A DNA stretch of 64,000 nucleotides, taken from NCBI RefSeq assembly GCF_018598175.1, contig NZ_JAHESE010000008.1, positions 77,307 through 141,306 of the forward strand, given 5' to 3'. The notes below the pieces were generated by a model, which ran no database searches, was not told the origin of the DNA, and saw only the letters and a program-made list of their open reading frames with translations. The stretch comes from Dawidia cretensis. GTDB taxonomy: Bacteria > Bacteroidota > Bacteroidia > Cytophagales > Cyclobacteriaceae. The translations under genes and the position numbers were made by a program. Below are positions 28,803-37,027 of the stretch, one piece after another; the first letter of the stretch is position 1, and each line of letters begins with the position of its first letter.

Positions 28803-29381
28803 CTACCGCAGTTCAACCAGATCCTGAAACATGTTAGTAAACATTGAAATAATCTCGTCATTCATGCGCTCATAATTTGCATGACGTTTATTTACAATCA
28901 GGTACGCATTTGACTTTGCCTGGAAAGTATGCTTAAAGGTCTGCGTTCCCAAGAAGTACTCTGTAATCCTTTTGTACGTTCTAAAACGTTGTGTTAATTC
29001 AGTATCCTGGTTTTCTTCGCTATTTCGATTCACCTTAATACGCTCCTGCTTAAGTTTATACACTCCTACAAATGCGAAGGAGGCTAACTCGTTTTTTGCG
29101 AGTATATCAAGGGTTATATTAATCACCGTGCGTATCACGCGACTTGGGTTCACAGAGGTGAATCGATGGTTCAATACTAAATTATACTTAGTACTAAGAT
29201 TCTTGTGGGCACGAAGGTGAAATTTAAGAGCATAAACTTTACGCGGATATTCATGAACCCGTACAATGTAATCCACGTCGGATTCAGTTTTGAATCGAAA
29301 TATAATTTCCTGAATAACTTGAGCGTCCGGATGGTATTTGTTAATTGTGACTTGAGAATAGTCGTATCCTGCTTCAAACAT
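28803..29381 (-). CDS. Hypothetical accessory protein (192 aa)
   Basis: 192 residues starting MFEAGYDYSQVTINKYHP, no signal peptide or membrane segment, mixed alpha/beta composition with many charged residues. The base composition is clearly more AT-rich than the methyltransferase next door, which suggests acquisition by transfer. A small gene (29442-29645) lies just upstream on the same strand and the two may form one unit. No motif recognised; a phage-, toxin- or immunity-related role is possible but unsupported. Confidence 0.6.
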   Translation of the reverse strand: MFEAGYDYSQVTINKYHPDAQVIQEIIFRFKTESDVDYIVRVHEYPRKVYALKFHLRAHKNLSTKYNLVLNHRFTSVNPSRVIRTVINITLDILAKNELASFAFVGVYKLKQERIKVNRNSEENQDTELTQRFRTYKRITEYFLGTQTFKHTFQAKSNAYLIVNKRHANYERMNDEIISMFTNMFQDLVELR

Positions 29382-29441
29382 TTGGATAAAATTTCATACA
29401 TCGGGTAAACTTCAAACACCGGGTAACGGAAAAAAAATCCG

Positions 29442-29645
29442 TTACGGTACGAGGAGCGCGTATTTCGGGTGTTGTGCGCTTCTAACATCCTCATCCGAGC
29501 GAACCACAATGGTCAATGTAATATTTTTGCCATGTAACCTGGCATGCTTAAAATAAAGCATATTTCCACATTCGTCCACCCCGTAGCTTTTCAATGCTAT
29601 TGAGGTAACATATTTTTTTAACGGCTTAAAGGTAACAGCTTCCAT
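29442..29645 (-). CDS. Small hypothetical protein (67 aa)
   Basis: 67 residues starting MEAVTFKPLKKYVTSIALK; beta-rich, charged, no membrane segment. It lies 60 bp upstream of the 192-residue gene in the same orientation. It contains LHGKNITLTIVVRSDEDVRSA. Its short length and lack of recognised homology make it moderately uncertain. Confidence 0.45.
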   Translation of the reverse strand: MEAVTFKPLKKYVTSIALKSYGVDECGNMLYFKHARLHGKNITLTIVVRSDEDVRSAQHPKYALLVP

Positions 29646-29984
29646 TTTACATCAATTTCAAATCGTCTCTTTCCCGGCGTAATAGGCTACGAATATATGC
29701 CGCAATTACAGAAATTGTAACGTATTTTTGTTAAAAAAGTTCACAAACTGGCGGTACCGCAGCACTACCTTATGCTCCCAATAGGTCACTACCACCAAAA
29801 AAAAAGCGTTTTTCTCGTCAAAAACCACTAATGTGGCTATTTGAAGCTTGAGCCCCCTTCGTCTTCATCAGGTGCTTTCCAAACGCCTGAAGCATATCCA
29901 TCACTTTATCGATCGCTTCCCAAAGGCCGTACTTGTACAAGAATGGACTCTTAAAAATGAATTGATCTTTATCTGTACGGCGCT
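29646..29984. other. 340-bp gap with a gene remnant
   Basis: AT-rich sequence with no intact gene. It carries a short HxlR-like remnant at 29857-29937 (listed separately). The rest shows no recognisable feature. Confidence 0.5.
29857..29937 (-). pseudogene. Remnant of an HxlR-family regulator gene
   Basis: On the minus strand this reads YKYGLWEAIDKVMDMLQAFG followed by KHLMKTK. The intact HxlR protein at 31218-31574 ends with YKLTALGKRSIKVIDTLQAFG, then KHLMKTEK. The DNA is also similar (TTCCAAACGCCTGAAGC is shared). Only the C-terminal ~27 codons survive, with no DNA-binding domain in front. Confidence 0.7.
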
Positions 29985-30284
29985 TCACGCCGCAGTGGGT
30001 TGATACCGTGCTATTGATTTTAAAATTTTAGATTTAGCTTGTAATGCCTCCTCAATATCAAAATCATCCTGAAGTCCAAGCCAGAATTTAGCAGTATTGC
30101 CGAAATATTTAGAAAGACGGAGCGCCGTATCGGCCGTGATTCTACGATTGCCTTTTAAAATTTCAGACATACGCGTTTGCGGTATGCCTATGTCTTTCGA
30201 TACTTTGTATGCGCTTAACCCCAGCGGCGTTAAAAACTCTTCCTGCAACACTTCTCCCGGGTGAATGTTTCTTAATCTTTTCAT
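29985..30284 (-). CDS. higA: HigA-family antitoxin (XRE helix-turn-helix)
   Basis: 99 residues. It starts MKRLRNIHPGEVLQEEFLTP, a hallmark of the HigA/VapI antitoxin family, followed by the XRE fold LSAYKVSKDIGIPQTRMSEI and KGNRRITADTALRLSKYFG with FWLGLQDDFD. It neutralises the toxin encoded 2 bp upstream and should repress the operon promoter. Toxin-first order is typical of higBA. Confidence 0.93.
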   Translation of the reverse strand: MKRLRNIHPGEVLQEEFLTPLGLSAYKVSKDIGIPQTRMSEILKGNRRITADTALRLSKYFGNTAKFWLGLQDDFDIEEALQAKSKILKSIARYQPTAA

Positions 30285-30285
30285 A

Positions 30286-30567
30286 CTAATGATAATCCAT
30301 TATTTCTACCTCTGATGCATTTCCGTTATCCCACCAGAATACTATCCGATATTGATTATTAATCCGGATCGAATAATAATCTTTCAAATCCCCTTTTAAT
30401 TTCTCAAGCCTATTGGAAGGAGGAATCTGTAGGTCCATAATGTTGTGCGAGTTGTTCAGCATCCTAAGCTTCCGGCGAGCAATCTCTTGCAACTCAACAG
30501 GAAGCCCCTTAATTCGTTCCCCTTCCCAAACCTTTTGGGTCTCTTTTGAACCAAATGAAATGATCAT
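30286..30567 (-). CDS. higB: HigB/RelE-family toxin
   Basis: About 93 residues from the ATG at 30567; the frame extends upstream only through a TTG at 30594. It begins MIISFGSKETQKVWEGERIK and contains LEKLKGDLKDYYSIRINNQY followed by RIVFWWDNGNASEVEIMDYH, the RelE/HigB fold of ribosome-dependent mRNA interferases. It is directly upstream of higA, 2 bp apart, so one transcript makes both. Confidence 0.93.
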   Translation of the reverse strand: MIISFGSKETQKVWEGERIKGLPVELQEIARRKLRMLNNSHNIMDLQIPPSNRLEKLKGDLKDYYSIRINNQYRIVFWWDNGNASEVEIMDYH

Positions 30568-30716
30568 ACTATCGTCTAACGTTACTAACGTCAAAAGTAA
30601 CTATTTCGTTCTAAAAAACAAAGTTTTCCTAGCCCCTTATTTCCCAACAAATACCGGATTCGGATGGGCGCCTGGGTCCACGAGAAATTTCATTCTTTAC
30701 TTTATACCTATTAACT

Positions 30717-31208
30717 ATGTTCACCAAAATCTATTGGATCCAAAACAACCATTATGGCACACCCCTCGGCATTATGGCCAGACCGCGAGGAAATGACGCA
30801 TTAGAAGATGAAATAAGAAACTTGAAAATGAGAGGCGTCCAGGTATTGGTCTGTCTGTTGGAGGACGCTGAAATCTATGAACTCGGGCTGAGGAACGAAC
30901 AATCTCTCTGTAATAAATATGGAATCGAATATCTTCATCTGCCTATTCAAGATCGAGGAGTTCCGACAAGTTTACACGCTGTGAAAAAAATAGTGAAGCA
31001 TGTGCAGGAGAAACTCCGTAACCAAGAGTCTGCCGTCATTCACTGCCGAATGGGAATCGGCCGATCTTCTATCATTGCCGGCGCCGTTTTATTAGATTCA
31101 TCCAGGACGGATGGAGATGTCCTTGAATTTATTACACGCTCAAGAGGGTTGGCAGTGCCGGACACCGAAGAACAAGTGCATTGGCTAAAGCATTTCGATA
31201 GAAGTTGA
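30717..31208 (+). CDS. Protein-tyrosine/dual-specificity phosphatase family protein
   Basis: 163 residues. The P-loop VIHCRMGIGRSSIIAGAVLL matches the HCX5R(S/T) signature of cysteine-based phosphatases, with Cys near residue 103. A general-acid Asp is likely in LPIQDRGVP (near 80). The fold and length fit small bacterial DSP-like phosphatases. It acts on phosphotyrosine, phosphoserine or another phosphoester; the substrate is unknown. It is a single gene in the accessory island, divergent from higBA. Confidence 0.85.
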   Translation: MFTKIYWIQNNHYGTPLGIMARPRGNDALEDEIRNLKMRGVQVLVCLLEDAEIYELGLRNEQSLCNKYGIEYLHLPIQDRGVPTSLHAVKKIVKHVQEKLRNQESAVIHCRMGIGRSSIIAGAVLLDSSRTDGDVLEFITRSRGLAVPDTEEQVHWLKHFDRS

Positions 31209-31217
31209 ACAATGTGG

Positions 31218-31574
31218 TTAGCGTTGACGTTTAACGGCCACTTTTTCGGTCTTCATCAGATGTTTTCCAAACGCCTGAAGCGTATCAATCACTTTTATCG
31301 AACGTTTCCCCAAAGCCGTAAGCTTATACTCGACACGCGGCGGTTTTTCAGAATATACCTGCCGTGTAAGCATTCCCTTCTTTTCTAAATCACGCAACTG
31401 GCTATACAACATCTTGTCCGTGATGTGTGGAATGATCGACCGCAGTACGCTATAACGAACGGGGCCTTTTCGAAGCGCCAGCAGGATGGGCATTTTCCAT
31501 GTACCGCCGATAAACGCCATGCTCAGCTCGATGGGACTGTAGTATACACGGCCCTGATAAACAAAATCCGCCAT
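31218..31574 (-). CDS. HxlR-family transcriptional regulator
   Basis: 118 residues with the winged-helix HxlR fold: YSPIELSMAFIGGTWKMPIL, then LRKGPVRYSVLRSIIPHITD, KMLYSQLRDLEKKGMLTRQV and KPPRVEYKLTALG. These regulators bind DNA as dimers and often respond to electrophiles or redox signals. It is divergent from a VOC-family gene and a perfect 11-bp-arm palindrome lies between them, so it probably regulates both itself and that gene. Confidence 0.92.
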   Translation of the reverse strand: MADFVYQGRVYYSPIELSMAFIGGTWKMPILLALRKGPVRYSVLRSIIPHITDKMLYSQLRDLEKKGMLTRQVYSEKPPRVEYKLTALGKRSIKVIDTLQAFGKHLMKTEKVAVKRQR

Positions 31575-31607
31575 CGGGTAAAGATAGGAAATCGTATAAC
31601 CCGGGGG

Positions 31608-31635
31608 CCGTTACATACAAAAAAGTATGTAACGG
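31608..31635. promoter_or_regulatory. Probable HxlR operator between divergent genes
   Basis: CCGTTACATAC (31608-31618) and GTATGTAACGG (31625-31635) are perfect inverted 11-bp arms around AAAAAA. It lies 34 bp upstream of the HxlR start and 57 bp upstream of the VOC start. A near-consensus promoter element TACCTTGC (31657-31664) for the VOC gene follows, so binding here could block both promoters. Confidence 0.75.
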
Positions 31636-31691
31636 GCAGCAGATGTCTTCGCTCGCTACCTTGCCGCCCCTAAAATTATCATACATACGCT

Positions 31692-32393
31692 ATGCAAAAC
31701 ACAACAACAGAAACATGGACCACAGTCCCCATCCTGCCCTGCATCAATATTGAAGAGACGCTGGTTTTCTGGATGTCCCTGGGTTTTGTCACCACTTACA
31801 AGCAAACGCGCCCCTACCAATATGGTGTTGTTCAACGCGGCGGTGCAGCGCTGCATTTCGGCGGTGTCAAAGGAATGACTCCGGAAACCAATTATTACAC
31901 CGGCTGCCTGGTCGCTGTTCAGGACGCCGCAGCCGTGTACAGAAACTTTACCCTGTGCCTGAAGGAACAGCGTGGCCGGGTGCCTCATGTAGGCCTGCCC
32001 CGTATTTCACGCATGAAGCCCGGTGCCACCCGCTTCACGCTAACGGATGTTGCCGGCAATGCCGTGATCTTTGTCAGTCGCGGCGAAAAGGACCAGGAAG
32101 AATGGGAGAAAGCGGAACATGCGTATCCCAGCCGGCTGGCGAAAGCCATCGCGCTGGCAGTACGGTTTCGTGACTACAAGAACGACGATGCCATGGCTGC
32201 CAGGGTTTTGGATAATGCGCTGCGGCATGTGGACGGCGAGCCCGCCGAACAGGTGGCCGAAGCCTGGATCATTCGCGCCAAGCTGGCCGATGCCGAAAAA
32301 GATACTCTCCTGGCCGCCAATTGCCGTGAACAGGCCAAACGACAGTCCCTTACAGAAGAGCAGTTACGCGCGTTACAGGAAAAGCACGGCTAA
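31692..32393 (+). CDS. VOC/glyoxalase-fold protein with helical C-terminal extension
   Basis: 233 residues. Residues 1-130 resemble a vicinal-oxygen-chelate domain (VPILPCINIEETLVFWMSLG, FGGVKGM, FTLTDVAGNAVIFVSRG) as in bleomycin-resistance-like proteins. Residues 135-233 are helical and charged, like a TPR-type extension. The role may be detoxification or drug binding; the metal-binding residues are not clear enough to claim enzymatic activity. Expression is likely controlled by the divergent HxlR regulator. Confidence 0.72.
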   Translation: MQNTTTETWTTVPILPCINIEETLVFWMSLGFVTTYKQTRPYQYGVVQRGGAALHFGGVKGMTPETNYYTGCLVAVQDAAAVYRNFTLCLKEQRGRVPHVGLPRISRMKPGATRFTLTDVAGNAVIFVSRGEKDQEEWEKAEHAYPSRLAKAIALAVRFRDYKNDDAMAARVLDNALRHVDGEPAEQVAEAWIIRAKLADAEKDTLLAANCREQAKRQSLTEEQLRALQEKHG

Positions 32394-32470
32394 AAGCGCG
32401 CCGAAATGAACGGTGACGCCCCAGTAAAAGTCAAGTAGTATAGTAAGCGCAATTGGGCCAGCACTTTAAG

Positions 32471-32496
32471 TAGCCAGGGGCGAAAACCCCTGGCTA
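32471..32496. repeat. Perfect 10-bp-arm hairpin, REP-like
   Basis: TAGCCAGGGG (32471-32480) and CCCCTGGCTA (32487-32496) enclose CGAAAA. There is no T-tract on either side, so it is not a standard terminator. It lies in the 120-bp gap between convergent genes, where REP-type palindromes usually sit. Confidence 0.55.
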
Positions 32497-32515
32497 AAAC
32501 AAGTCACTTTCGATC

Positions 32516-33730
32516 TTACAGCTTGATGACGGTTCCCCGGATAGGCTGACCGGACAGGTCGGCTACTGTTCCCGCTGCATCTATTGTCTTTAATGAGCAA
32601 ACGGTGGCATTCTCACACGCTTCAATCACGGATAGCGCTGGCGTTAACGCGTAGAATTTCCCGTATTCGTTCGATGTAACGTTCACATCAACTTTTTCCA
32701 CCGTCAGATCGTTGATATCGATTGTTACCAGGCGCTGGGTCTCGGAATCTGACTGGAAGAGGAAAATGGTCTGATCATGGATAGCGGAACCGTACGTGGT
32801 GAATACCGTATTCTCTTCGGTCAGGTCGACAGCCGATTCGTTCTTCACCAGATCAAAGAGATGTGTCGCGCCGGACGCCGCATCCGTGAAGAGCAAAAAT
32901 TGTTTGTTCTGCCAGGGAAATTCGAACGGAATAGTATTAGACCACGTAGTAACAGGCATTCCGAAGTCCTTTTCGTATTGCAAAAAGCCCCCTGTTGTTG
33001 CCGACAGGGTGTAGATCTTACCGTCTCGAGAGACTGTCTTTAGAGTATGGTTTCCGTCGTGCCATAAAGCGACGCTGTTTGCGGTAAACCCCGTGATGTG
33101 ACCCAGGCCCTTATCAATATAAAAGATTTGATCCTGGCCTTTAATGTACACCTCTTCACGTGCATCGATGTATAGGTCTGTCATGTATGAATCAACAGCC
33201 ATTTCTGTACGCACGGCATCGGTCGAGAGCATGAAATTATCGACCCGGTACAATTTGTAGCTGACGTTGTCTTTGTAGAACCACTGGTTGTTAACGGTCG
33301 CCGATGAAAGCTGTGATGCCGGTGTAAAATGTGTTTTCACCGCCAGCCCGTTGTGCTTGTCGATGATGTACGACTCCTTACGCAGGTAGAACGAGATCAG
33401 AAAATACCGGTCGCCGATATCATTCACCAGGTATTCGCTAAAACCGCCATTCGGTTCGCCTTCGATATCAAAGCTTGTCTGCGCCACGGTGCCGTCGGGG
33501 TTGATCTTCTTCAGTGTTTCATGGAAGAAAGACCAGGACTGTGAATAGTCATAGGTCCTTTCGAGGTCGAAAACAGCCACCAGGCCGACGGCGCCATCAA
33601 TATCTATTTTCTTCAGTACAGCGCCGTCGTTACCGTATTCTACGGGCTTTCCGATAGGGCTTCCATTTTCGCCAGAGCAGCAGAAGAGGAGTAATAGAAG
33701 TGCTAAAAAGGGTAGTAAAGATGGTTTCAT
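32516..33730 (-). CDS. Hypothetical lipoprotein (beta-propeller-like)
   Basis: About 404 residues from the ATG at 33730, chosen because it begins a lipoprotein signal (MKPSLLPFLALLLLLFCCSG, lipobox LFCC); the longer frame to 33868 adds a non-signal-like N-terminus. The mature protein has regularly spaced Tyr/Trp-Asp strands (GAVGLVAVFDLERTYDYSQS, AVDLTEENTVFTTYGSA), suggesting a beta-propeller that could sample surface ligands. It is probably anchored to the outer membrane. The function is unknown. Confidence 0.72.
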   Translation of the reverse strand: MKPSLLPFLALLLLLFCCSGENGSPIGKPVEYGNDGAVLKKIDIDGAVGLVAVFDLERTYDYSQSWSFFHETLKKINPDGTVAQTSFDIEGEPNGGFSEYLVNDIGDRYFLISFYLRKESYIIDKHNGLAVKTHFTPASQLSSATVNNQWFYKDNVSYKLYRVDNFMLSTDAVRTEMAVDSYMTDLYIDAREEVYIKGQDQIFYIDKGLGHITGFTANSVALWHDGNHTLKTVSRDGKIYTLSATTGGFLQYEKDFGMPVTTWSNTIPFEFPWQNKQFLLFTDAASGATHLFDLVKNESAVDLTEENTVFTTYGSAIHDQTIFLFQSDSETQRLVTIDINDLTVEKVDVNVTSNEYGKFYALTPALSVIEACENATVCSLKTIDAAGTVADLSGQPIRGTVIKL

Positions 33731-33885
33731 AGCGATAGGTATATGATTTACAATATAGCTATGAAATTCTTGCCAAAAAAGTACGGCATGGCCTATTATA
33801 TGCCAGGCCAGATTTAGGTGCACCAGTTCAGAATTAAGTACACCACCCTCGGATTTAAGTGGGCGCACACCACTATTAACTTGGA

Positions 33886-34446
33886 TCAGGGGATGAAATG
33901 CTCGTTGTTCGTGAACGCGTCGACGCCGTTGTAAAATATAGCATGCAAATCGGATTCCCTTAAACGGTATACGTTGGTTTCATAATTTTTCGTATAAACA
34001 TTATAGACTGCCAGATGATCCCAGATGTCCTCGTCCAGAAGATCGAGCAGCAGAAACGAATCATGTGTTGAAAGGAAATATTGATTCTGCGGGTTCTGAA
34101 TCATTGCCGTGGCCAGGAGCACAAGATGATTCGGAAAGACATTTGCATCCAGGTTGTCGAGCACTAACACCTTTCCTTTGTTAGAAGCAATGGCTGCCAG
34201 GTAGAACATGAGCTGCTTAACGGTATCACCCTGTGACGAAAACGACATGGCCATAAGTTTGTCGCTACCTGGGCGATCCGTGCGGATTTTTGAGTCACCT
34301 ACCAATTTAATCCCTGTGCTGCGCAACAAGGTGGTCAAGACCTCTTGCACGTCGGCCCTCCCCCCTATTAAATCGAACAGATTGTATCCGTTTAGAATAG
34401 CCAAATCGTCGCGGAAGTCCGGCCGGTAAACCGTTCTCGATATGTT
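33886..34446 (-). pseudogene. 5'-truncated AAA15-type ATPase (C-terminal half)
   Basis: The frame reads SRTVYRPDFRDDLAILNGYN and onward to a C-terminus with FSSQGDTVKQLMFYLAAIAS (signature-like region), VLVLDNLDANVFP (Walker B-like) and QYFLSTHDSFLLLDLL. These fit the C-terminal part of AAA15/OLD-like ATPases of the SMC-type fold. No ATG starts it, a TAA lies immediately upstream at 34445-34447, and the Walker A half is missing, with an unrelated gene beginning at 34449. It is most likely a broken gene. A TTG at 34404 could still allow a 172-residue product. Confidence 0.75.
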
Positions 34447-34448
34447 TT

Positions 34449-34841
34449 ATGGATATAAGACACACTTATGATAGTAAATTACCTTACGCGATTAGGGTAG
34501 TTCTGCATTCTGAGTGGTATATTGAAGAAGTTGGTCAATGGCCAAACGTCATTAATAAGTTTCCCGATCTTCATCTTACTATTGGACAACCTGCACAGCC
34601 GATGCAAGCATTTTATATTCACTCTATGACACAGAATAGCAAAATCAAGGATGTTGAAGTGGTGCCAAATCTCACTTTGCGTATACAGTTTGATAATGGA
34701 TATACGATTATAGCACCTTCGATGGACGAGTATGTAGAGTATCCCTGGATTATCGATTCTGACGATGATCCGATGTTTCCCAATTTTTACTTCTGCTTAG
34801 ATGGCGAAGAAATGATTATTTATTCAAAGCTGGATTCCTAG
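34449..34841 (+). CDS. Small hypothetical protein (130 aa), possibly immunity-like
   Basis: 130 residues starting MDIRHTYDSKLPYAIRVVLH. The central part (KDVEVVPNLTLRIQFDNGY, then TIIAPSMDEYVEYPWIIDSD) is beta-rich and acidic, like small immunity or DUF6188-type proteins, but I cannot assign it. It starts right where the ATPase remnant is cut, suggesting insertion or recombination at that point. Confidence 0.55.
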   Translation: MDIRHTYDSKLPYAIRVVLHSEWYIEEVGQWPNVINKFPDLHLTIGQPAQPMQAFYIHSMTQNSKIKDVEVVPNLTLRIQFDNGYTIIAPSMDEYVEYPWIIDSDDDPMFPNFYFCLDGEEMIIYSKLDS

Positions 34842-35005
34842 TTGTGGACATCGGAATTGTTCGATAGCGGAGAAAATTGAATGGGAGTGAATCGAATTGG
34901 TTTTTCTCTAAGATCTGGTATTCGAGAAGACTGATTTTGGGATTATAACATATCGAAATAACACCGCCAATAACTGTTACTACCTATTATTCGAATAAAC
35001 CAAAA

Positions 35006-35770
35006 ATGAAAAACGAAACTACTTGGTACATTGCCATTCTTTTAGTGTGTGCAGTGTGTGCAGGACTCTTTTTGTGGAGGGCTGAACTTTTTAATTTTCA
35101 GGTTCAAATTGATTCCCAGAAGTTCTCAGACTTCGGATCGTTTGTCGGTGGAATTTTCGGAACATTGAGTTTCATCTGGTTAATATTTACCCTTCGCGAA
35201 GCAAAGACGCAATCATTTGACAACTCATTTTATAATCACCTCGCGGTTCACGAATCGGTTGTGCGCGATCTACTTGTGAAGGGCCAACACATTAAAATAA
35301 TCAACGACGAAATTACGACGCGACTTGATAAAATACCGCCCGAAAGTCTCACCGAGGAAGTTCGGTCAGAGTACCACAATTACAAGAACAAACCGGATGC
35401 CAACGATTACTTCGAAGCGCTATATCGGATGCTTCATATTCAGTACAAATACGAAAATAGAACGCCGGATAAATATTTCAAAGACTACACTTGGCAAATC
35501 GGGCACTTCCTAAGAAGTTTCACATCAGTTGCAGAACTGGTTTTCGAAGCCACCTTTTCGGAAGAGAAAAAAAGCTTTTATAGCAGAGTTATTAAGTCAC
35601 GGGCGACAGACGATGAATTGAGATTAATATTTTACTTTGTTATATTCAATAGCAACTTACAAGAAAGAAGTAAATTATTACGAATGAGTAGGGCTCTTCA
35701 TTTATTTGAAAATATAAAAGATAGCTTAATTAAATCGGATGACTGGAAAAAGTATATCGAAATGAGTTGA
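35006..35770 (+). CDS. AbiC-like putative phage abortive infection protein
   Basis: 254 residues. Two N-terminal membrane helices (WYIAILLVCAVCAGLFLWRA and FGSFVGGIFGTLSFIWLIFT) are followed by a cytoplasmic domain with FDNSFYNHLAVHESVVRDL and YFEALYRMLHIQYKYE, then Y-x-LRSFTSVAELVFEA. This layout matches the putative phage abortive infection family related to lactococcal AbiC (PF16872-like). It would sense phage infection at the membrane and stop growth. The match is from memory of the family, not a search. Confidence 0.75.
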   Translation: MKNETTWYIAILLVCAVCAGLFLWRAELFNFQVQIDSQKFSDFGSFVGGIFGTLSFIWLIFTLREAKTQSFDNSFYNHLAVHESVVRDLLVKGQHIKIINDEITTRLDKIPPESLTEEVRSEYHNYKNKPDANDYFEALYRMLHIQYKYENRTPDKYFKDYTWQIGHFLRSFTSVAELVFEATFSEEKKSFYSRVIKSRATDDELRLIFYFVIFNSNLQERSKLLRMSRALHLFENIKDSLIKSDDWKKYIEMS

Positions 35771-35916
35771 TCATTACTATTGAGAGTAAAAATATTTGAC
35801 CTAGCCCATGCAAGATATTCGTCTGTCCCACTTCCGCCGCATGTATCGCACTGAATTAACAACTTATATAGTAAAACAATGTATCATTGAATAATCCAAT
35901 ATTAAAAAGACATTAT

Positions 35917-36417
35917 ATGGTTCCTGTCAAATTATCTCTTTACTTTTTGCTTTGTTCAGCTAGCTTATGGATATCTTGTGAAACAAAACCCCAGCTAAAA
36001 GAACGAGACAAAGTCTTCCATGCGGGTCCTATTCCTGAGAACAGTGGTGTCGGCACTACTTATTTTGCTTTGTATAAAGGCGGCAAATATCAATTTTGTC
36101 AAGGAGACTTTATAAATCCTAATTGCTATACAGGTGACTTTGTTTTGTCTGGCGACACCATTACGCTTATAAGCCTTAAAAAACATGCAACCATTCCTTC
36201 CAATAGATTCTTAATTCGCCGATATGTGGACACGGACAGTAGTTATTGGCAATGGAAATATCCCAACCATAATGCAGATTGGCGAAGTGAGTACAAAAGT
36301 GATACCCTTATTGGTGCTTCGGGTGATATTTTGCCAATTGAACAAAATGGAGAAGTAGTTTTTGATCAGCGTAATTACTTTATTATCCGCTGGGATGAAT
36401 TGAAGCAAAGCCAATAG
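35917..36417 (+). CDS. Hypothetical lipoprotein (166 aa)
   Basis: About 166 residues from the ATG at 35917, which begins a lipoprotein signal (VKLSLYFLLCSASLWISCET, Cys near residue 22). The mature part is beta-rich (GVGTTYFALYKGGKYQFCQG) with no known motif. It is AT-rich like its neighbours. The function is unknown. Confidence 0.6.
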   Translation: MVPVKLSLYFLLCSASLWISCETKPQLKERDKVFHAGPIPENSGVGTTYFALYKGGKYQFCQGDFINPNCYTGDFVLSGDTITLISLKKHATIPSNRFLIRRYVDTDSSYWQWKYPNHNADWRSEYKSDTLIGASGDILPIEQNGEVVFDQRNYFIIRWDELKQSQ

Positions 36418-37027
36418 GTCGGCAGGTAGCCCGGTCACGTCTCCGAATCGAACGCCGATCGAGAGCATCACGGTATAAGACTCGTCCGCAGGTGCCAGGT
36501 CTGTGCTTTGGTGACCGGCGGACACTTGTACCGGCGCGTACATGACAATCCTACTTACCGGCAAATGGCAGACTGTGACACCATTAAGGCCAGCCCCGAT
36601 TTGCGGGACCTGAAGGATATCGAAGTAGGTGCGTACTTAAAACTGAACTTCAGGTGCGCCGTAATACCGTGTGTCGAACTATTGAAGCGTTGTCTTGTGC
36701 TTGCCCTCGGTTACAGGCTTACTACCACATTTTCCAGCGGACCCCGCCCTGAAAAACTGTCCCCGGATAGATAATAATGGCGCATTTGATGCCTGAATCT
36801 GCGTTTTTACGCAACAATTGTGGTGTGGGGAGAGCCATAGCAACGACAATATTTGACATGTTAACCGTATTGAAAACTTGTATAATAAGAACAACGATCG
36901 TACTTTTACTGTTATTAATAGCACCATCTCCAGGAATGGCAGCTTGATCACCTCCTATTGTTCCAGCACCTAATGGAACAACACCCCAGGTATCTCCAAC
37001 TTCCTGAAGAGCAACAAAACGGCGACT
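36418..37027. other. 610-bp gap with a gene remnant, otherwise unassigned
   Basis: No intact gene is convincing. A piece of the 266-residue gene family lies at 36443-36543 (listed separately). A minus-strand frame at about 36722-36950 (ending FQGGVRWKMW) looks vaguely like an outer-membrane protein C-terminus but has no start context. The rest appears degenerate. Confidence 0.4.
36443..36543 (-). pseudogene. Remnant of the 266-residue protein family (C-terminus)
   Basis: The minus strand reads MYAPVQVS then LAPADESYTVMLSIGVRFG. The intact gene at 38989-39789 reads MYAPVQVSSPW and, later, LVPADESYTVMLSIGVRFG. DNA identity is high over CGAATCGAACGCCGATCGAG and onward. Relative to the intact gene about 40 bp are missing in the middle. 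Confidence 0.8.
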
